A DNA stretch of 64,000 nt from Nyssa sinensis (GCA_008638375.1 CM018031.1:2207001-2271000); one strand, 5' to 3'; positions 35,391-47,895 are shown, numbered from the stretch's first letter. The notes: generated by a model from the sequence alone, not told the origin. A program made the numbers and translations.

Positions 35391-35650
35391 TGTGGGTAAT
35401 TTTTTTTGATGAAATCAAGAGGGAGATGGTATACTTCCATCACATCTTTTGCTCTCACTTTAGGCGATCTGCTAACATGGTTAGCCACAATTTTGCTACT
35501 CAGGCGTGTAGTTTTTCAGAGGACCAATTCTGGATAGAGGAGCTTCCTAGTATCTTCACTAAAGCTCTATTCTCTGATATTTCAATGGCTTTGGTTGTTT
35601 AGTTGTTTTGTTTCTTTTTTGTCTTGTTGGCCATCAAAAAAAAAAAAAAC
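35391..35650 (+). mobile_element. 5'-truncated LINE with target-site duplication
   Basis: The frame from about 35393 to a TAG near 35602 encodes the end of a LINE RNase H domain (FDEIKREMVYFHHIF, R-R-S-A-N-M, WIEELP). A non-coding tail and poly(A) at 35636-35649 follow. The bases before (35374-35390) and after (35651-35667) are a 17-bp direct repeat, GTAAAAGAGAAAAT(A/T)GT, differing at one base. This is the complete signature of a 5'-truncated LINE insertion, about 260 bp long. Confidence 0.85.
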
Positions 35651-38100
35651 GTAAAAGAGAAAATTGTAAAGGACAAAAGTTTGTGTATCTCCTCCTCAAC
35701 TAGTAATCCTAAGATGCCTTGGTTGAGTTGATACTTCATTTCTAGCTAAGTAGTATTAGAGTAAAATTAACAAATTAACGTCAAAACTTTGTTGATTTTT
35801 AAAAATTAATATCAAAGCCACGGACAAGAGATCCTACTGGCTTCAACCTATTAAAGTAAGTTGAGTAATTGAACAGGACAAAAGTCAGGCCGCGCCTAGA
35901 ATACTCCACAATCAAAGCCAAGATGATCTCTAAAAGCTTGTGATAAGGAATTTTATAGTGAAAACTCAATGTTTTCTAATTATAAAGGAATGAGATTTCT
36001 TGTTACATTTTATCTTAAAGCATGTTATTTGTGGGATATTATTGGTGAAAAGTCAAATGACGACATGTCCAAAATGATATGTGAAAAGAAAGTAGAAAAG
36101 GTAAGTACAGTATTGTAAAAGGCAATACACCTTCATATTTGGGAGTTTATTGGACAGTCTAGATCTCCAAGTTATGTTTGGAAGATGTTGGAGACTGTGA
36201 CTTAGATCATACAATTAAGTTTTCATATAATGAATTAATGTTGGATGAAGATTACAAATGAAGATTATGAAAAATGTGAAGATGGTTGATGAAGAAAAGT
36301 GTCATGGTGATGAAGCTGAGGAAATAGAACCACTTGAATGGGTAGAAGAAAAGAAGTGAAAAAATAAGTAATAGTTGAAAATGTGGAAATAAAATAAAGT
36401 GAAGAAATTAAAGTACCGGAGAATATGGAAGAGAAAAATGGTGAAGAAGAGGCAAAAAATCATTCAAGTTGAAGAGTCATAAACTCATGTATAGTTACAA
36501 AAATCATTTTGAAGAGTCATAAGTAATACAGCCAATTCTATAAAATACTGAAATCATAACGGTCATCACACAACAAACTCATAAAATAATTTTTTGTAGA
36601 AAATTGACATCCATACTTGATTTTGTCCCAAGTGTGAGGTTTTGTTGTCTATAAATAAGACTTCTCTTCCGTCTTTTCTAATACCAACCATCATCACACA
36701 ACGAGCTCGTAAAATAGTTCTTCATAAGGCTTAGTGGAGGAGTAGAAAGCTTTACAATGATGAAGTGACTTCTTTTAATATCCGTTAAATTCATATTTTC
36801 TATTAGTACATTTATCTTGACCTTATTTCATTCATATTTAATATTGTAGGCTATATTAATAAGTCTTGTTTGTTTTGTTGGAAAAATAATTCAGGAAAAA
36901 AAAATTAGATTAGTATTTGGAGGAAGAAAAAGCATTTATTCCAAATTTTCAGTTATTTGATTGTACATTCCAAATTTGTTTGAAGAATATTTTTTATTTT
37001 TTTTATTATTTGGAAGATTGTAATATTAACAATAGTTTGGTGACTATATTTAGTAAGAGAAAGACACTTTCCTTTTTTCGATAACTTTTGTATTTTTAGG
37101 GATTGTTGAGCTCTTGTCATGGAACTATACTTTTTATAATTATTTCTTTTTCTGATTGAGCTTGTGAAATTATTATCACTAGCAGGCCAACTCGAAAAAA
37201 TTTGAGGCCAAAATTGAAAATTCTAAATAAGGCCGTTTTATTTGTCAATATTAATAGTTTAAAATTTAAATTTATTATTTTCACATTTTTAAATAAAAAA
37301 TTAATAATTAAATTTTTGTATTTAAGTTTTGCTAACATATTCTTTTTAATTGATTTATCATTGTTGGATGTAAAAGAATGTATTTAAATTTGATAGAGGG
37401 GTACAACTCATTCAATAAGAAAATATTAGAAAACGAGTTTATTAAAATAAAGAGTTATAATTAATAAAAATATTTAGCTTTTTTTTTTTAGAACAAATTT
37501 GACCATTGGTCAACTTTGTGTGATTGTTGGATAAAAAGGTGAAATATGATTCTATAATGATCTTTTTGTTCTGAGTTTTTTCTCTTAGCCTAGACTTGTG
37601 TGTTTTTTGTGTCCGTACTTATATATTTAATATGTGCTATACTGTAAATAAAATATAAATCTGGAGGTTTTATTAACTTTGTGACTTAAATAATGAACAT
37701 ATGCGTGAATAAAAATAATATTCCTTAAAATAGATACAATATATAATCTTTTTATGAAGAAAGTGAATGAACAGCAGGAATATATATATGCATATCTTAT
37801 TTTGATGCAAAAAATCTTATACTTGTCAAAACAAATATTAATTAAAACTATTGCGGATATAACTCAATTCAATTATTTGGAATCATTCAATTGAATCTTT
37901 TTTTGTCATGCTGTTCTATTTATTTTGTAAGAGTAACTTTAAGAGTGACTTTAGGAAGAGTGACATCCCTCTAATTACGGATATATAGCTCCTATTCATG
38001 TTCTAAGAAAGCATCTATTCTAATACTCATTTTGGATCCAGTTACAAATAATGAAAAAGTAGATGTAGATATGGATATTGTAGAGAAGAGATTCAAAAGT
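35504..38100. repeat. Segmental duplication copy 3, part a
   Basis: Matches 1-1037, then jumps directly to the equivalent of 6570-7645, then to 29533-30170. The 5.3 kb block that separates the two R repeats in copies 1 and 2 is absent here and appears later (from 38645). Divergence from copies 1 and 2 is visibly greater than between those two. Confidence 0.85.
36650..36764 (+). promoter_or_regulatory. Orphan DUF247-type promoter and leader exon (copy 3)
   Basis: TATAAATA at 36650-36657, a leader matching the other modules, and a GTGACT donor at 36765. The next DUF247 gene downstream begins about 12 kb away and has its own module at 47529. Confidence 0.45.
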
Positions 38101-38644
38101 TAATTGGAAGAGAGAGAAAGCGAAAGATTGGAGGGAAAATAAATAAAAGCGAAAAAATAATATATTAAAATATTAAATAGATACTCCTTTGGATAGCACT
38201 ATTGGAATGATACGTAATACTAGAAGTTATTGGTGTATATATAAATACTATAACATCATCAAAAAGAGGTCTTTGGGTTCAAAAATAAATCACACTCATA
38301 AAGTTGCTCTTATCCCGTCAATGAAATTAATCATATTACTTTTACAATCGCAATTCAAATTAATTTTGGTCTCTCTTTTTCTCCTAGGATGTCCTTCACT
38401 GTAAATCATGTCGATTTTTCTCATTAGAGTAGTCACCATCTCCGTTAGAATTCTATTATTCTTAACAATGTCACCATTTGCGCATCCTTTGTTGTTTAAT
38501 GCTTGATTCTTGAATTCTATCAATTCTTTTAACACAGTTTCCTGATCTTTTGGCATTTTCCTCAAATTAATGTTGATTGACGAAGATCCTCCATAGTTTT
38601 TCTAGACTTAATGCTATTGTTCTCGGTCACTTTGCTCCCTTGAC
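38101..38644. other. Spacer related to gene 4 upstream region
   Basis: About 38285-38490 is a diverged match to 52560-52700, just upstream of DUF247 gene 4. A minus-strand ORF of 89 codons (38565-38296) lies here; its product is Lys- and Asn-rich, I do not recognise it, and the related stretch at 52.6 kb does not keep the frame. Confidence 0.45.
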
Positions 38645-38775
38645 AATTCTCTATCAGTTATCAATAGTGTCCATCTCTTTTACCATTTGAAATTCAGTAA
38701 GATCTATATCCATAACATGGGCTCCATTGTTCAGTAAGTGGATTATGGTTCGGCTATGGTGGTGGCCAAATATGT

Positions 38776-39035
38776 CTCGATCTTGCTTTCTTATTAGCTT
38801 TCGATTAGATTTCTTTGACAGAAGGATTTGTTCGAAGCTTGTAGAAGAAGAAGAAGTTTGTTAAATGAACAAGAAACAATGGAAGCACCCCACAGGAAGT
38901 AGACCACAAAATAGGCCAGCAACAAACATAGAGCCATCAAAGTGGCAACAAAAACCAGGGCCAAACCGTTAGGAGCTAAAACAAGAATCCAAGCAAGCAC
39001 AAGCCTACACTGACGAACACCAAACTAGGTGAAGA
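38776..39035. other. Insertion private to copy 3
   Basis: About 260 bp interrupt the block corresponding to 1150-1175 of copy 1. On the minus strand it encodes a strongly hydrophobic segment (LAWILVLAPNGLALVFVAT and onward) that looks like part of a real membrane protein rather than low-complexity spacer. I cannot name it. No poly(A) or inverted repeats mark the ends. Confidence 0.5.
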
Positions 39036-40899
39036 TATGGTCATTTATGCCACAACCAGCTTACAAGTCCAGTTAAAGTAGGACTTTATGTATGTACAAA
39101 CAAAGTTTCCTATGGTAGGTACATTGCATGCTCATGTGAACCGGATGTTTTCAAGGACGTGAGAAGGTAAAAAAAAAAAAGGTAGAAATATAAGATTAGA
39201 AGTTTTTTATAAAGAGAAATCTCAATATAAGTCCTTTTGTCGAGTCAAAAACAAGTAAATCAAGAATAACACGTGATTAGAGGCCGTAATTAGGGTGATT
39301 AACTAGAAATTGTAATTTGCAGGTACCTTCAACGAATTGGTTTTCCATTTTTAGTCAAAGTCACAATGTTCTAATGTTTTATAACCACAACATTTTACCA
39401 TCGCAAGGAGCCGTCACATGCTACAATGAAAATACTATAGTGTAAACTATCATAATTATAATGTCCTGAGAGTATAAGGGAATCTCACAGGATTTAATTA
39501 ATCAACTTTTTATAATTGAAGACCAATAAAAAGTTCACAATTCATATTACATGACTCATTTTAGTACTATTTTTAAAAAGAAATTCTACTACTCGTCACT
39601 TTGACAGTAGCGTTATGATTTGTACCTTTTTAAAAAGAAATTATGTTAATGGGTTAGCAGATTTGACATGTTGTAAATGGCATCTCTCATAGATTTAGAT
39701 TAAATGTAACGTCCTAAGTTCTTTGTCCCAATAAGTTTAACAAATAATTTACAACATTATGACTAAAAAGTTTAAATTTAAATTATTAGTAATAAAACTT
39801 GTGATGTCTCATATATTAATTAAATTGTTCTCACTCAATTGACGTAGAATATGAGTATCATATTAAAGGCTCTAAAATATCAACTTACGGACAGAGATAT
39901 TTGAATAGACACCACAACTGTATAGCCATATGGGACAAATGTGGTATCCCACATCAGTTGGGTGAAAAGATTTTGTTGGCATATAAAATACTACAAACCT
40001 TATTCCTAAAAAATTAGACCTAAACATTGTGGGTTATGTGATTAGACTCTTTCATCAGAATATTAGGTTAGCAACTTTAGGGTGATAAAGAGCCCAAAGC
40101 CTCTGTTCCCTGTATTAGATTTTCTAAGCCGCATTGCACTCAATTTATGGGTCTCGAGTGTCCAATGAACATCCCATACATTTTGCTATTGTGGCTTACA
40201 TTCGTTGACTAAAATACAATGTACCGGAACTAATAAACAACTTTTTACTTAGCAAGCACCCCACTTGTTCTCTTACATCCCACATGTCAAGATGTTAACG
40301 CCCGTCACTCATATAAATATTTTAAAACCTAACGAATGAATTGTTTGTTGGTATTGGGTAAAGAAATAGAATGGATTAAGAAACTATCATTTTTATTTCA
40401 TTCCCATCTCAAGCGATTTAATTTCTTAATTTATTTAATTCTCTTAGTATATATTTATTTCAGCATACCAAATTTGGTCTTACAATTTCTAATTTTTAAA
40501 CAAAAGTTTATTTTGTACAAAATAAGTTTATAAGATGAACAAAAACAAGTTTAAACATATTCTAAAATTCACTAATTTATTGAGTTTAACTGAAACACGA
40601 CTCAAGCTTAGGTTGTGATCATCTTAATTAAAAATTTATTTAATATCGTTTCAAATATAAATATGTCAAATTTGTAAAAATAATTTAAAATTCATTAATT
40701 TATTAATGAATCAAGTTTGGAGAATCCATTGCTTGATTCATTTTCAGTCCTATAAATTTATTTATTTTTTTTGTATTTTGCTAACAGAACTACTGCAGGT
40801 TTGGCTTCCCTAATATTGATGGAACAGAGTCTCTTGTTTTTTTGTTTTTTTACTATCAAAATAAAAAAGAAAATTAGAAATAATGGGTTTTTGAACATA

Positions 40900-41980
40900 A
40901 TTTTTCTTTTTACTATCTTTGAGTTAAAATTAAAGTAGGTCTCACGCATTAATTTTGGTAGGTTCACATGAAAATGTGTTCTCCTCCATGAGGAGATTAA
41001 TACGTATACTGAGTTGCTCAAAACCATTAAAGAGTAAATGCCAAATTGCCTCCAAACTTCACAACTTGAAAATGGTAACAAAAACTTGAAACTTGTGTCC
41101 CACATAAGATCGATAAAAGGCTTTTAAAGACTATATATACAATGACATTGAATGAATGTTTAGGTTCTTAGAGGTACCCAAGTTTTGTTGATGGGAGAGG
41201 ACCTAGCATACACATTGAACCAATTTTGGACCTGGGCTTGGCCGTTGTTTATATATTTTTTGGGGGGGAAAATTCATTTAAATATTTTTTTAAAAACGCT
41301 GTCGTTTAATCGTTTTGCTATTACGTTTAATTTTGGTTTAAAATCTAAAAATATTATTGTTTTGCAATTACGTTTGGTTTGAATTTTGACTAAATAGAGT
41401 CTTTTTTATTGTGTTCGACTGTGTTTGTTTGCGAACAGACACAACCAAAGCTTCAAGCATGTACCAAACATGCACGAAGAAGTTTATATAAACACATTGT
41501 CACTACATAATTCATATAGTTCATATCATTCAGTGCATCCATATAAGAGAGAGTTCAAACATTTCTGATTCGTTGTGGGATTACGTTTGATTTTGGTTTA
41601 AAATTCAAAAATGTTGTTGTTTTTCGATTACTTTTGGTTTGAATTTTAATTGAATGGACGTCTTCTTCATTAGGTGTGACTGCAAACAGACACAACCAAA
41701 GTTTCGTGCATGTACCAAACATGCACGAAAAAGTTTATATAAACACGCTATCATTGCATAATTCATATAATTCATATCATTCAATGCATCCATATAATTA
41801 GAGAGTTCAAACATTTCTGGTTCGTTGTGCATAAAGAAAGTTGTGTTTATTCACTGTGTGATAATCATTTTATCTTGGGAGGCATACATCATAGAAATTT
41901 GTTAGCACTGTATTACAATGGTGTATTCTGTCTTAAAGAAACAGCATCAAACGCTAGACTTGGTTTACATTTTTCTGTAT
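40900..41980 (+). mobile_element. LTR-like module with doubled TATA unit (copy 3)
   Basis: Third member of the set at 2940 and 24830, with two tandem promoter-like units again. More point differences than between copies 1 and 2. Confidence 0.4.
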
Positions 41981-42334
41981 TTTTTCAGTTCTGTTCAAAT
42001 ATAGTAAATTTCTGTAATCTTTATTTTCAATTCTTTGATCTGTTTTCCATATCCAGTATACTAATTTTTGTTAAAATTCAATTTTGGAATCTCAGTTTCA
42101 AATCCGGCTTTTCAGTTTATTGTTTTTTTTCCTACAAAATTTAGTTTTTCTAAAACAGTGTATATTTACTGCAAATCAAAATCTGTTTTTAGTTACAAAA
42201 CTATATAAAACTAATTCTTGTTCTGAAAAAAAATATTGAGTTGTATTTTTTATAGACTTTTTTGCAGACCAAAAACACACTTGGAAAGATAATTATCTTT
42301 TTCAGATTTTGTCAAAAATTACATCCCTGCAAAT

Positions 42335-42633
42335 TGTTAAAAGTATATTAGGATATATTATTGTGATATTAGGATTAGGGTTAGTCACCACATATATATT
42401 ATTGTGGAATGTTAGTAGGATTAGGGTTTTATAATTTGTTTCTTTTATTTTTACTTTCGTTGTTCTACCTCATAACTCTCCTATCTAAAGAAGCTCTCTT
42501 GTTTAGTTTAGGTAAATGAATTCAGTCTAATACAATGTAGTCCTTTGAGTTTTCTCTTCTCTCTGTCTTTGGGTTTCTCTTCTCTCTGTCTTCTCTCTCT
42601 TGTTTCTTTTATGTTATTCCACCAAATCTAACA
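42335..42633 (+). repeat. TRIM LTR 1
   Basis: 299 bp, TGTTA...TAACA. Contains a TATATAAAG-like box changed to TATCTAAAG here, so this copy may have lost its promoter core. Confidence 0.9.
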
Positions 42634-43004
42634 TGATATCAGAGTTTTTCTTTCCTTGGTCTGATTCTTCTCTGATTTAATTCCGTAACTTCTATGTTTC
42701 TGTTTTTGTTTCAACATCGAACCATCAACCTCTCGATCTGTCTCATTCGCTCTCTATCTCAACAGCCACAGTACTGATTTCGTCTCAACAGCAGTTCATC
42801 CTTAGCCTTCTTCACCATCACCGTTCTGCCCCACACGTGGCCTCAGCATTCTCATCATCGTCTGTTCCACCGTCTCAGCAAGCCGCAGCACTAGTTCTGT
42901 CTCAGCCGCACCTCTAGTTTTGTCTCAACAACAGCCTTCTCCGCGTTCAGACTTTGTTTGCAAACTCAAGTTGATCTACTTCCCACCTTGAGTTTGAGGG
43001 AGGA

Positions 43005-43303
43005 TGTTAGAAGTATATTAGGATATATTATTGTGATATTAAGATTAGGGTTAGTCGCCACATATATATTATTGTGGAATGTTAGTAGGATTAGGGTTTT
43101 ATAATTTGTTTCTTTTATTTTTACTTTCGTTGTTCTACCTCATAACTCTCCTATATAAAGGAGCTCTCTTGTTTAGTTTAGGTAAATGAATTCAGTCTAA
43201 TACAATGTAGTCCTTTGAGTTTTCTCTTCTCTCTGTCTTTGGGTTTCTCTTCTCTCTGTCTTCTCTCTCTTGTTTCTTTTATGTTATTCCACCAAATCTA
43301 ACA
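43005..43303 (+). repeat. TRIM LTR 2 (central)
   Basis: 299 bp. Shared by both internal regions: it follows the first purine tract and precedes the second primer-binding site. It keeps CTATATAAAGGAGC. Confidence 0.9.
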
Positions 43304-43674
43304 TGGTATCAGAGTCTTTCTTTCCTTGGTTTGATTCTTCTCTGATTTAATTCCATAACTTCTATGTTTTTGTTTTTGTTTCTACATCGAACCATCAACC
43401 TCTCGATCTGTCTCATTCGCTCTCTATCTCAGCAGCCGCAGTACTGATTCCGTCTCAACAGCAGTTCATCCTTAGCCTTCTTCACCATCACCGTTCTGCC
43501 CCACACGTGGCCTCGGCATTCTCATCATTGTCTGTTCCACCGTCTCAGCAAGCCGCAGCACTAGTTCTGTCTCAGCCGCACCTCTAGTTTTGTCTCAACA
43601 ACAGCCTTCCCTACGTTCAGACTTTGTTTGCAAACTCAAGTTGATCTACTTCCCACCTTGAGTTTGAGGGAGGG

Positions 43675-43974
43675 TGTTAGAAGTATATTAGGATATATTA
43701 TTGTGATATTAGGATTAGGGTTAGTCGCCACATATATATTATTGTGGAATGTTAGTAGGATTAGGATTTTATAATTTGTTTCTTTTATTTTTACTTTCGT
43801 TATTCTACCTCATAACTCTCCTATATAAAGGAGCTCTCTTGTTTAGTTTAGGTAAATGAATTCAGTCTAATACAATGTAGTCCTTTGAGTTTTCTCTTCT
43901 CTCTGTCTTTGGGTTTTCTCTTCTCTCTGTCTTCTCTCTCTTGTTTCTTTTATGTTATTCCACCAAATCTAACA
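43675..43974 (+). repeat. TRIM LTR 3
   Basis: 300 bp, ends TAACA directly before the right target duplication. Confidence 0.9.
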
Positions 43975-43979
43975 CAAAC

Positions 43980-45190
43980 GGCCAAACCACCTAGTGAATG
44001 TATATAATTCAACTTTGTTGTTCCGTACAAAAAAAAATATTTAATTGTTTCGTACAGAATTGTTGGTTGATATCATTTAATTGTTTATCTTTAATTCTAT
44101 TAGAATTTCATCAGATTCCATCCTTGTTTTACATCTCAGGAAGGTGCAACCCAGGAAAGTACTCTCCTCCCTAATTCAGATAAATTAATTGTGTAAAGTA
44201 CTGACTTTGTGTATAATGTGTAAGTTTTTATTTATTTGCAAGTTGGAGGTTAGAACTGAAAAAACAAAATAAATAAATAAATAAGTCAACTTAGGGGAAT
44301 CAGAGTTTACCCAAATAAAAAATGATCCACATCCAAAGAAACTACCAACTGTCAATTTCCTTTTCTTTAAAGCAATTCTTTTTAAAAAAATATATATGCT
44401 AAATATAAATCTTTAAGGCATAATAATAATAATGACCAACTTGAAGTTTGATTATCGGAAGTGCAAATAAAATAGCTATTAGCAAATCGGATGACCAACT
44501 TTGTAATGACCAATTAGAAGTTTGGTTGCAGGAATTGCAAAATAGCTATCAGCAATTGGATGACAAATTTTGTACGACACACAGATTGTTCTTCTTCTTT
44601 TTTCTTTCTGACTTCAAAGATAATTAAAAATTGAAACTGGTGTATCTAGTATTATTCTTATTTTACTTCTTTCTATGATCTTTATATATCTATCTTAAAA
44701 AATGAGACTCACCATTCATAAAACCCGCCTTTGTGAAACTATAGTGCACAAAGGTGGCAGGAAGATCTCGAACAAGTAGCACTACCTTATATAAAGAATA
44801 ATGCTAATTTTATCTTCAAATTTTATGATATGATATTCAATTAGTATAACACTGTCAATCCATGAAAGATCAATATTTTTTATAAGATTTTTAAATAAAC
44901 CTAGTATTATTATTGTATAAAATATAAACCCCTTCAATAGTCATCAATATATTATTTGGACGAAGTATAATTATTTAATAAGATGTCGGTCCACATCATT
45001 TCAAATATTGTATAATTGTACTTTCACTAACTCTACAATTTTTAAAATTTCATGAAAAATTACTTATAATAAATATCAAAAGAATTTAATTTTTCTTTTT
45101 TTGTAAGAAACAATCATATCATATTAAATAATAACGTAAAATAATATGTGTATAGCCAAACAACCTAGTGAATGTATATAATTCAACTTT
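43980..45190. repeat. Tandem spacer duplication, first unit
   Basis: Begins GGCCAAACCACCTAGTGAATG and parallels 4334-5175 of copy 1, with an added block (about 44437-44800) not in copies 1 and 2. The same sequence, including the added block, returns at 45155-45190 plus about 46130-47290. No gene. Confidence 0.75.
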
Positions 45191-46130
45191 TTTTCAATAG
45201 AAATTGATCTTAACAAGATTTCACTTAGTTCTTCTAGATATATGGCTTTTCTATATTTCCTAATATTATTTTATTTTCACATCTAATTTTTGTTGGGGTA
45301 GAGGATCATTTAAAGATATTAACTTTTGTAGTATTCTCATAATTTCCCTTCTATAAATATATCTTTTTTTTTCTTTTACTCTTTTTTTATCTTCTAATTC
45401 TGTTTATTAAGGTCATTATTTAGTCTAAACAATTTTCTTAACAAATTTACATTCACAGTTAGATCTATACAAATTATGATCAGATTTTGCCAATTAAACT
45501 AAGCTCATACAATTTAAGAAGTTTTTTATTTTAATTATGTAGAGTCCTAATAATATTTATAATACTTTTTATTTGTCTTAATTATAGTAGAGATTAGATA
45601 TCCTTATTAATATAAGATTTGAATTATTATTATGGTATTATTGTGTGGTTGCCGAGAGAGAGTTAATCAATGCAGCAAAGTGAGTTGAATGTAGCCTGTA
45701 AAATTTTCTTGGTCAAATTTTTTTTTTTCAAAGACATTAATCATCGTATTCAATATGTGATTTTTGATAATAGCATGCCTAAGTGAACTTTTCTCTGAAA
45801 ATCACACATTTAAAAAATTTATAATTGACAGATCTTTGTCTTTAAAAAAGTAACAAATAATAATTTATGAAAATAACAATTCTTTCTCCGGAGTTGGGTA
45901 ATATTCACTGGTGCTATCTCACATTTATATGGCGAGAAATGTTATATTTCTCAAATTTGTATTTCAAATTTTTATCCCAAATAATGTGGCACTGATATGA
46001 AAATTTTTTATTAATTCCATGATTTCAAGTATTACCAATAATTTAGTGTCTTGTTAATGCCACATTTTTTAGAATAGAAATTTAAAAAATGTAACATTAC
46101 TCTTAATTGACATGCCAAGTTTGGTTGAGT
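45191..46130. other. Insertion inside the second tandem unit
   Basis: About 940 bp of AT-rich sequence splits the second unit after ATTCAACTTT. It lacks recognisable coding sequence, terminal repeats or poly(A). Confidence 0.5.
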
Positions 46131-47290
46131 TTCGTACAAAAAAATTAACCCATCTCTTTAATTCTAACAACTTTGTTGGTTGATATCATTTAATTGTTTA
46201 TCTCCAATTCCATTAGAATTTCATCAGATTCCATCCTTGTTTTACATCTCAGGATGGTGCTACCAGGGAAGTACTCTCCTCTCTAATTCAGATAAATAAA
46301 TGTGTAAAGTATTGACTTTGTGTATAGTGTGTAAGTTTTTATTTATTTGCAAGTTGGAGGTTAGAACTGAAAAAACAAAAAACAAAAAAAAAAAAAAAAA
46401 AAAACAAGTCAACTAAGGGGAATCAGAGTTTACCCAAATAAAAAATGATCCACATCCAAAGAAGCTACCAACTGTCAATTTTCTTTTCTTTAAAGCAATT
46501 CTTTTTAAAGAAAAATATATATGCCAAATATAAGTCTTTAAGGCATAATAATAAAAATAATGACCAATTTGAAGTTTGCTTGTAGGAAGTGCAAACAAAA
46601 TAGCTATTAGCAATCGGATGACCAACTTTGTATTATTAAGTAATGACCAATTTAGAAGTTTGGTTTTAGGAATCGCAAAATAGCTATCAGCAATTGGATG
46701 ACAAACTTTATATAGCACACAGATCGTTCTTCTTCTTTTTTTCTTTCTGACTTCAAAGATTATTAGAAATTGAAATTGGTGTACTTAGGATTACTCTTAT
46801 TTCACTTCTTCCTACCATCTTCATATATCTACCTTAAAAAATGACACTCACCATTCATAAAACCCGCCTTTGTGAAACTATAGTACACAAAGGTGGCAGG
46901 AAGATGTGGGACAAATAGCACTACCTTGTATAAAGAATAATGCTAGTTTTATCTTCAGATTTCATAATATGATATTCAGTTAGTATAATACTATCAATTC
47001 ATGAAGGTCAATATTTTTTATAAGATTTTTAAATAAATCTAACATTATTGTTGTATAAAATATAAACCCCCTTCAATAGTCATCAATATATCCTTTGGAC
47101 GAAGTATAATTATTCAATAAGATGTCGTTCCACATCATTTCAAATATTGTATAACTGTACTTTCACTAACTATACAATTTTTAAAATTTCATGAAAAATT
47201 ACTTGTAATAAATATCAAAAGAATTAAAAAAAAAAATTTGGTGAAAGAAAATCATATCACATAAAATAATGTGTGTGTATATATATATAT
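46131..47290. repeat. Tandem spacer duplication, second unit
   Basis: Continues the second copy of 43980-45190, with a long A run at about 46386-46404 and a (TA)n run at 47278-47297. No gene is supported; the 101-codon minus-strand ORF here is only partly kept in the first unit. Confidence 0.7.
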
Positions 47291-47528
47291 ATATATATGT
47301 GGAATTTATCACTACATAATTTATTGTCACGAGGGAATTAGCTTCGGCAATTTAAGGGAGTACTCTCCTCACTACGATGCCAATGATGTCAGTATATTAC
47401 GTATGGCACCAGATGTTAGGTGTAATGTATGGAATTATGGAAATGATCAAATGTGCCACAGTTGTTGGAGGTAGACTTTAGTTTTATTTATTGCATGTTG
47501 GAGGAGACTTTTAAGTATCAGTAATGCA

Positions 47529-47644
47529 TATAAATGGGAATTCCTCTCCTCTTGTATGATTGTCAGCTATCCTTCTGTTATTCTTTCGTCTCATATCCTT
47601 TGCACAAAAAATCTTAAGAGGAGAACAAAGCAGCTATATATCAA
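47529..47644 (+). promoter_or_regulatory. Promoter and leader exon of DUF247 gene 3
   Basis: TATAAAT at 47529-47535, then a pyrimidine-rich leader ending ATATATCAA at 47644 before a canonical GTAAGT donor. The acceptor is TTGTAG at 48554-48559, nine bases before the ATG, so the leader intron is about 0.91 kb. The intron start is recognisably related to those of genes 2 and 4. The module lies in a 365-bp block (47526-47890) that is missing from the same position in duplication copies 1 and 2. Confidence 0.55.
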
Positions 47645-47895
47645 GTAAGTTCTTCAAAATCTTTTCATATCAATAATTTACATGTTCACTTATGATTTTT
47701 ATCTTGAACTTATTTCACTTTACTGTTTTTTTATTTTATATATTGGATTTATATATCTCTCGCTCACAAATATTTGAGACAATGTTTCTTGAATAACCTT
47801 GAGCGTGTGTGTGTGTATATATGTTTAATAAAACTGCATCAAGTCATATTTTTTTTTAAAATTAAGCAACTAACCAAGACAATATTTTTGGTAAT

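Larger units (their letters stand above)
38645..42294. repeat. Segmental duplication copy 3, part b
   Basis: Resumes at the equivalent of 1034 and continues in parallel with 1034-4334 of copy 1. It contains one extra block (about 38776-39035) and a third LTR-like module (40900-41980) with the same two-unit structure. No gene is seen. Confidence 0.85.
42335..43974 (+). mobile_element. TRIM retrotransposon, LTR-INT-LTR-INT-LTR
   Basis: Three LTRs of 299-300 bp, each starting TGTTA and ending TAACA, alternate with two internal regions of exactly 371 bp (42634-43004 and 43304-43674). Each internal region begins with TGGTATCAGAG (TGATATCAGAG in the first), the usual primer-binding site complementary to initiator Met tRNA, and ends with a purine tract GAGTTTGAGGGAGGA. 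No gag or pol can be encoded in 371 bp, which defines a terminal-repeat retrotransposon in miniature needing enzymes in trans. The flanks are CAAAT (42330-42334) and CAAAC (43975-43979), consistent with a 5-bp target duplication with one mutation. The site is empty in copies 1 and 2, so insertion followed separation of copy 3. Confidence 0.92.

Noticed and set aside
42634..42644. TGATATCAGAG as a possible tRNA-derived gene
   Set aside because: It is the primer-binding site of the TRIM element; no tRNA cloverleaf could be formed around it.
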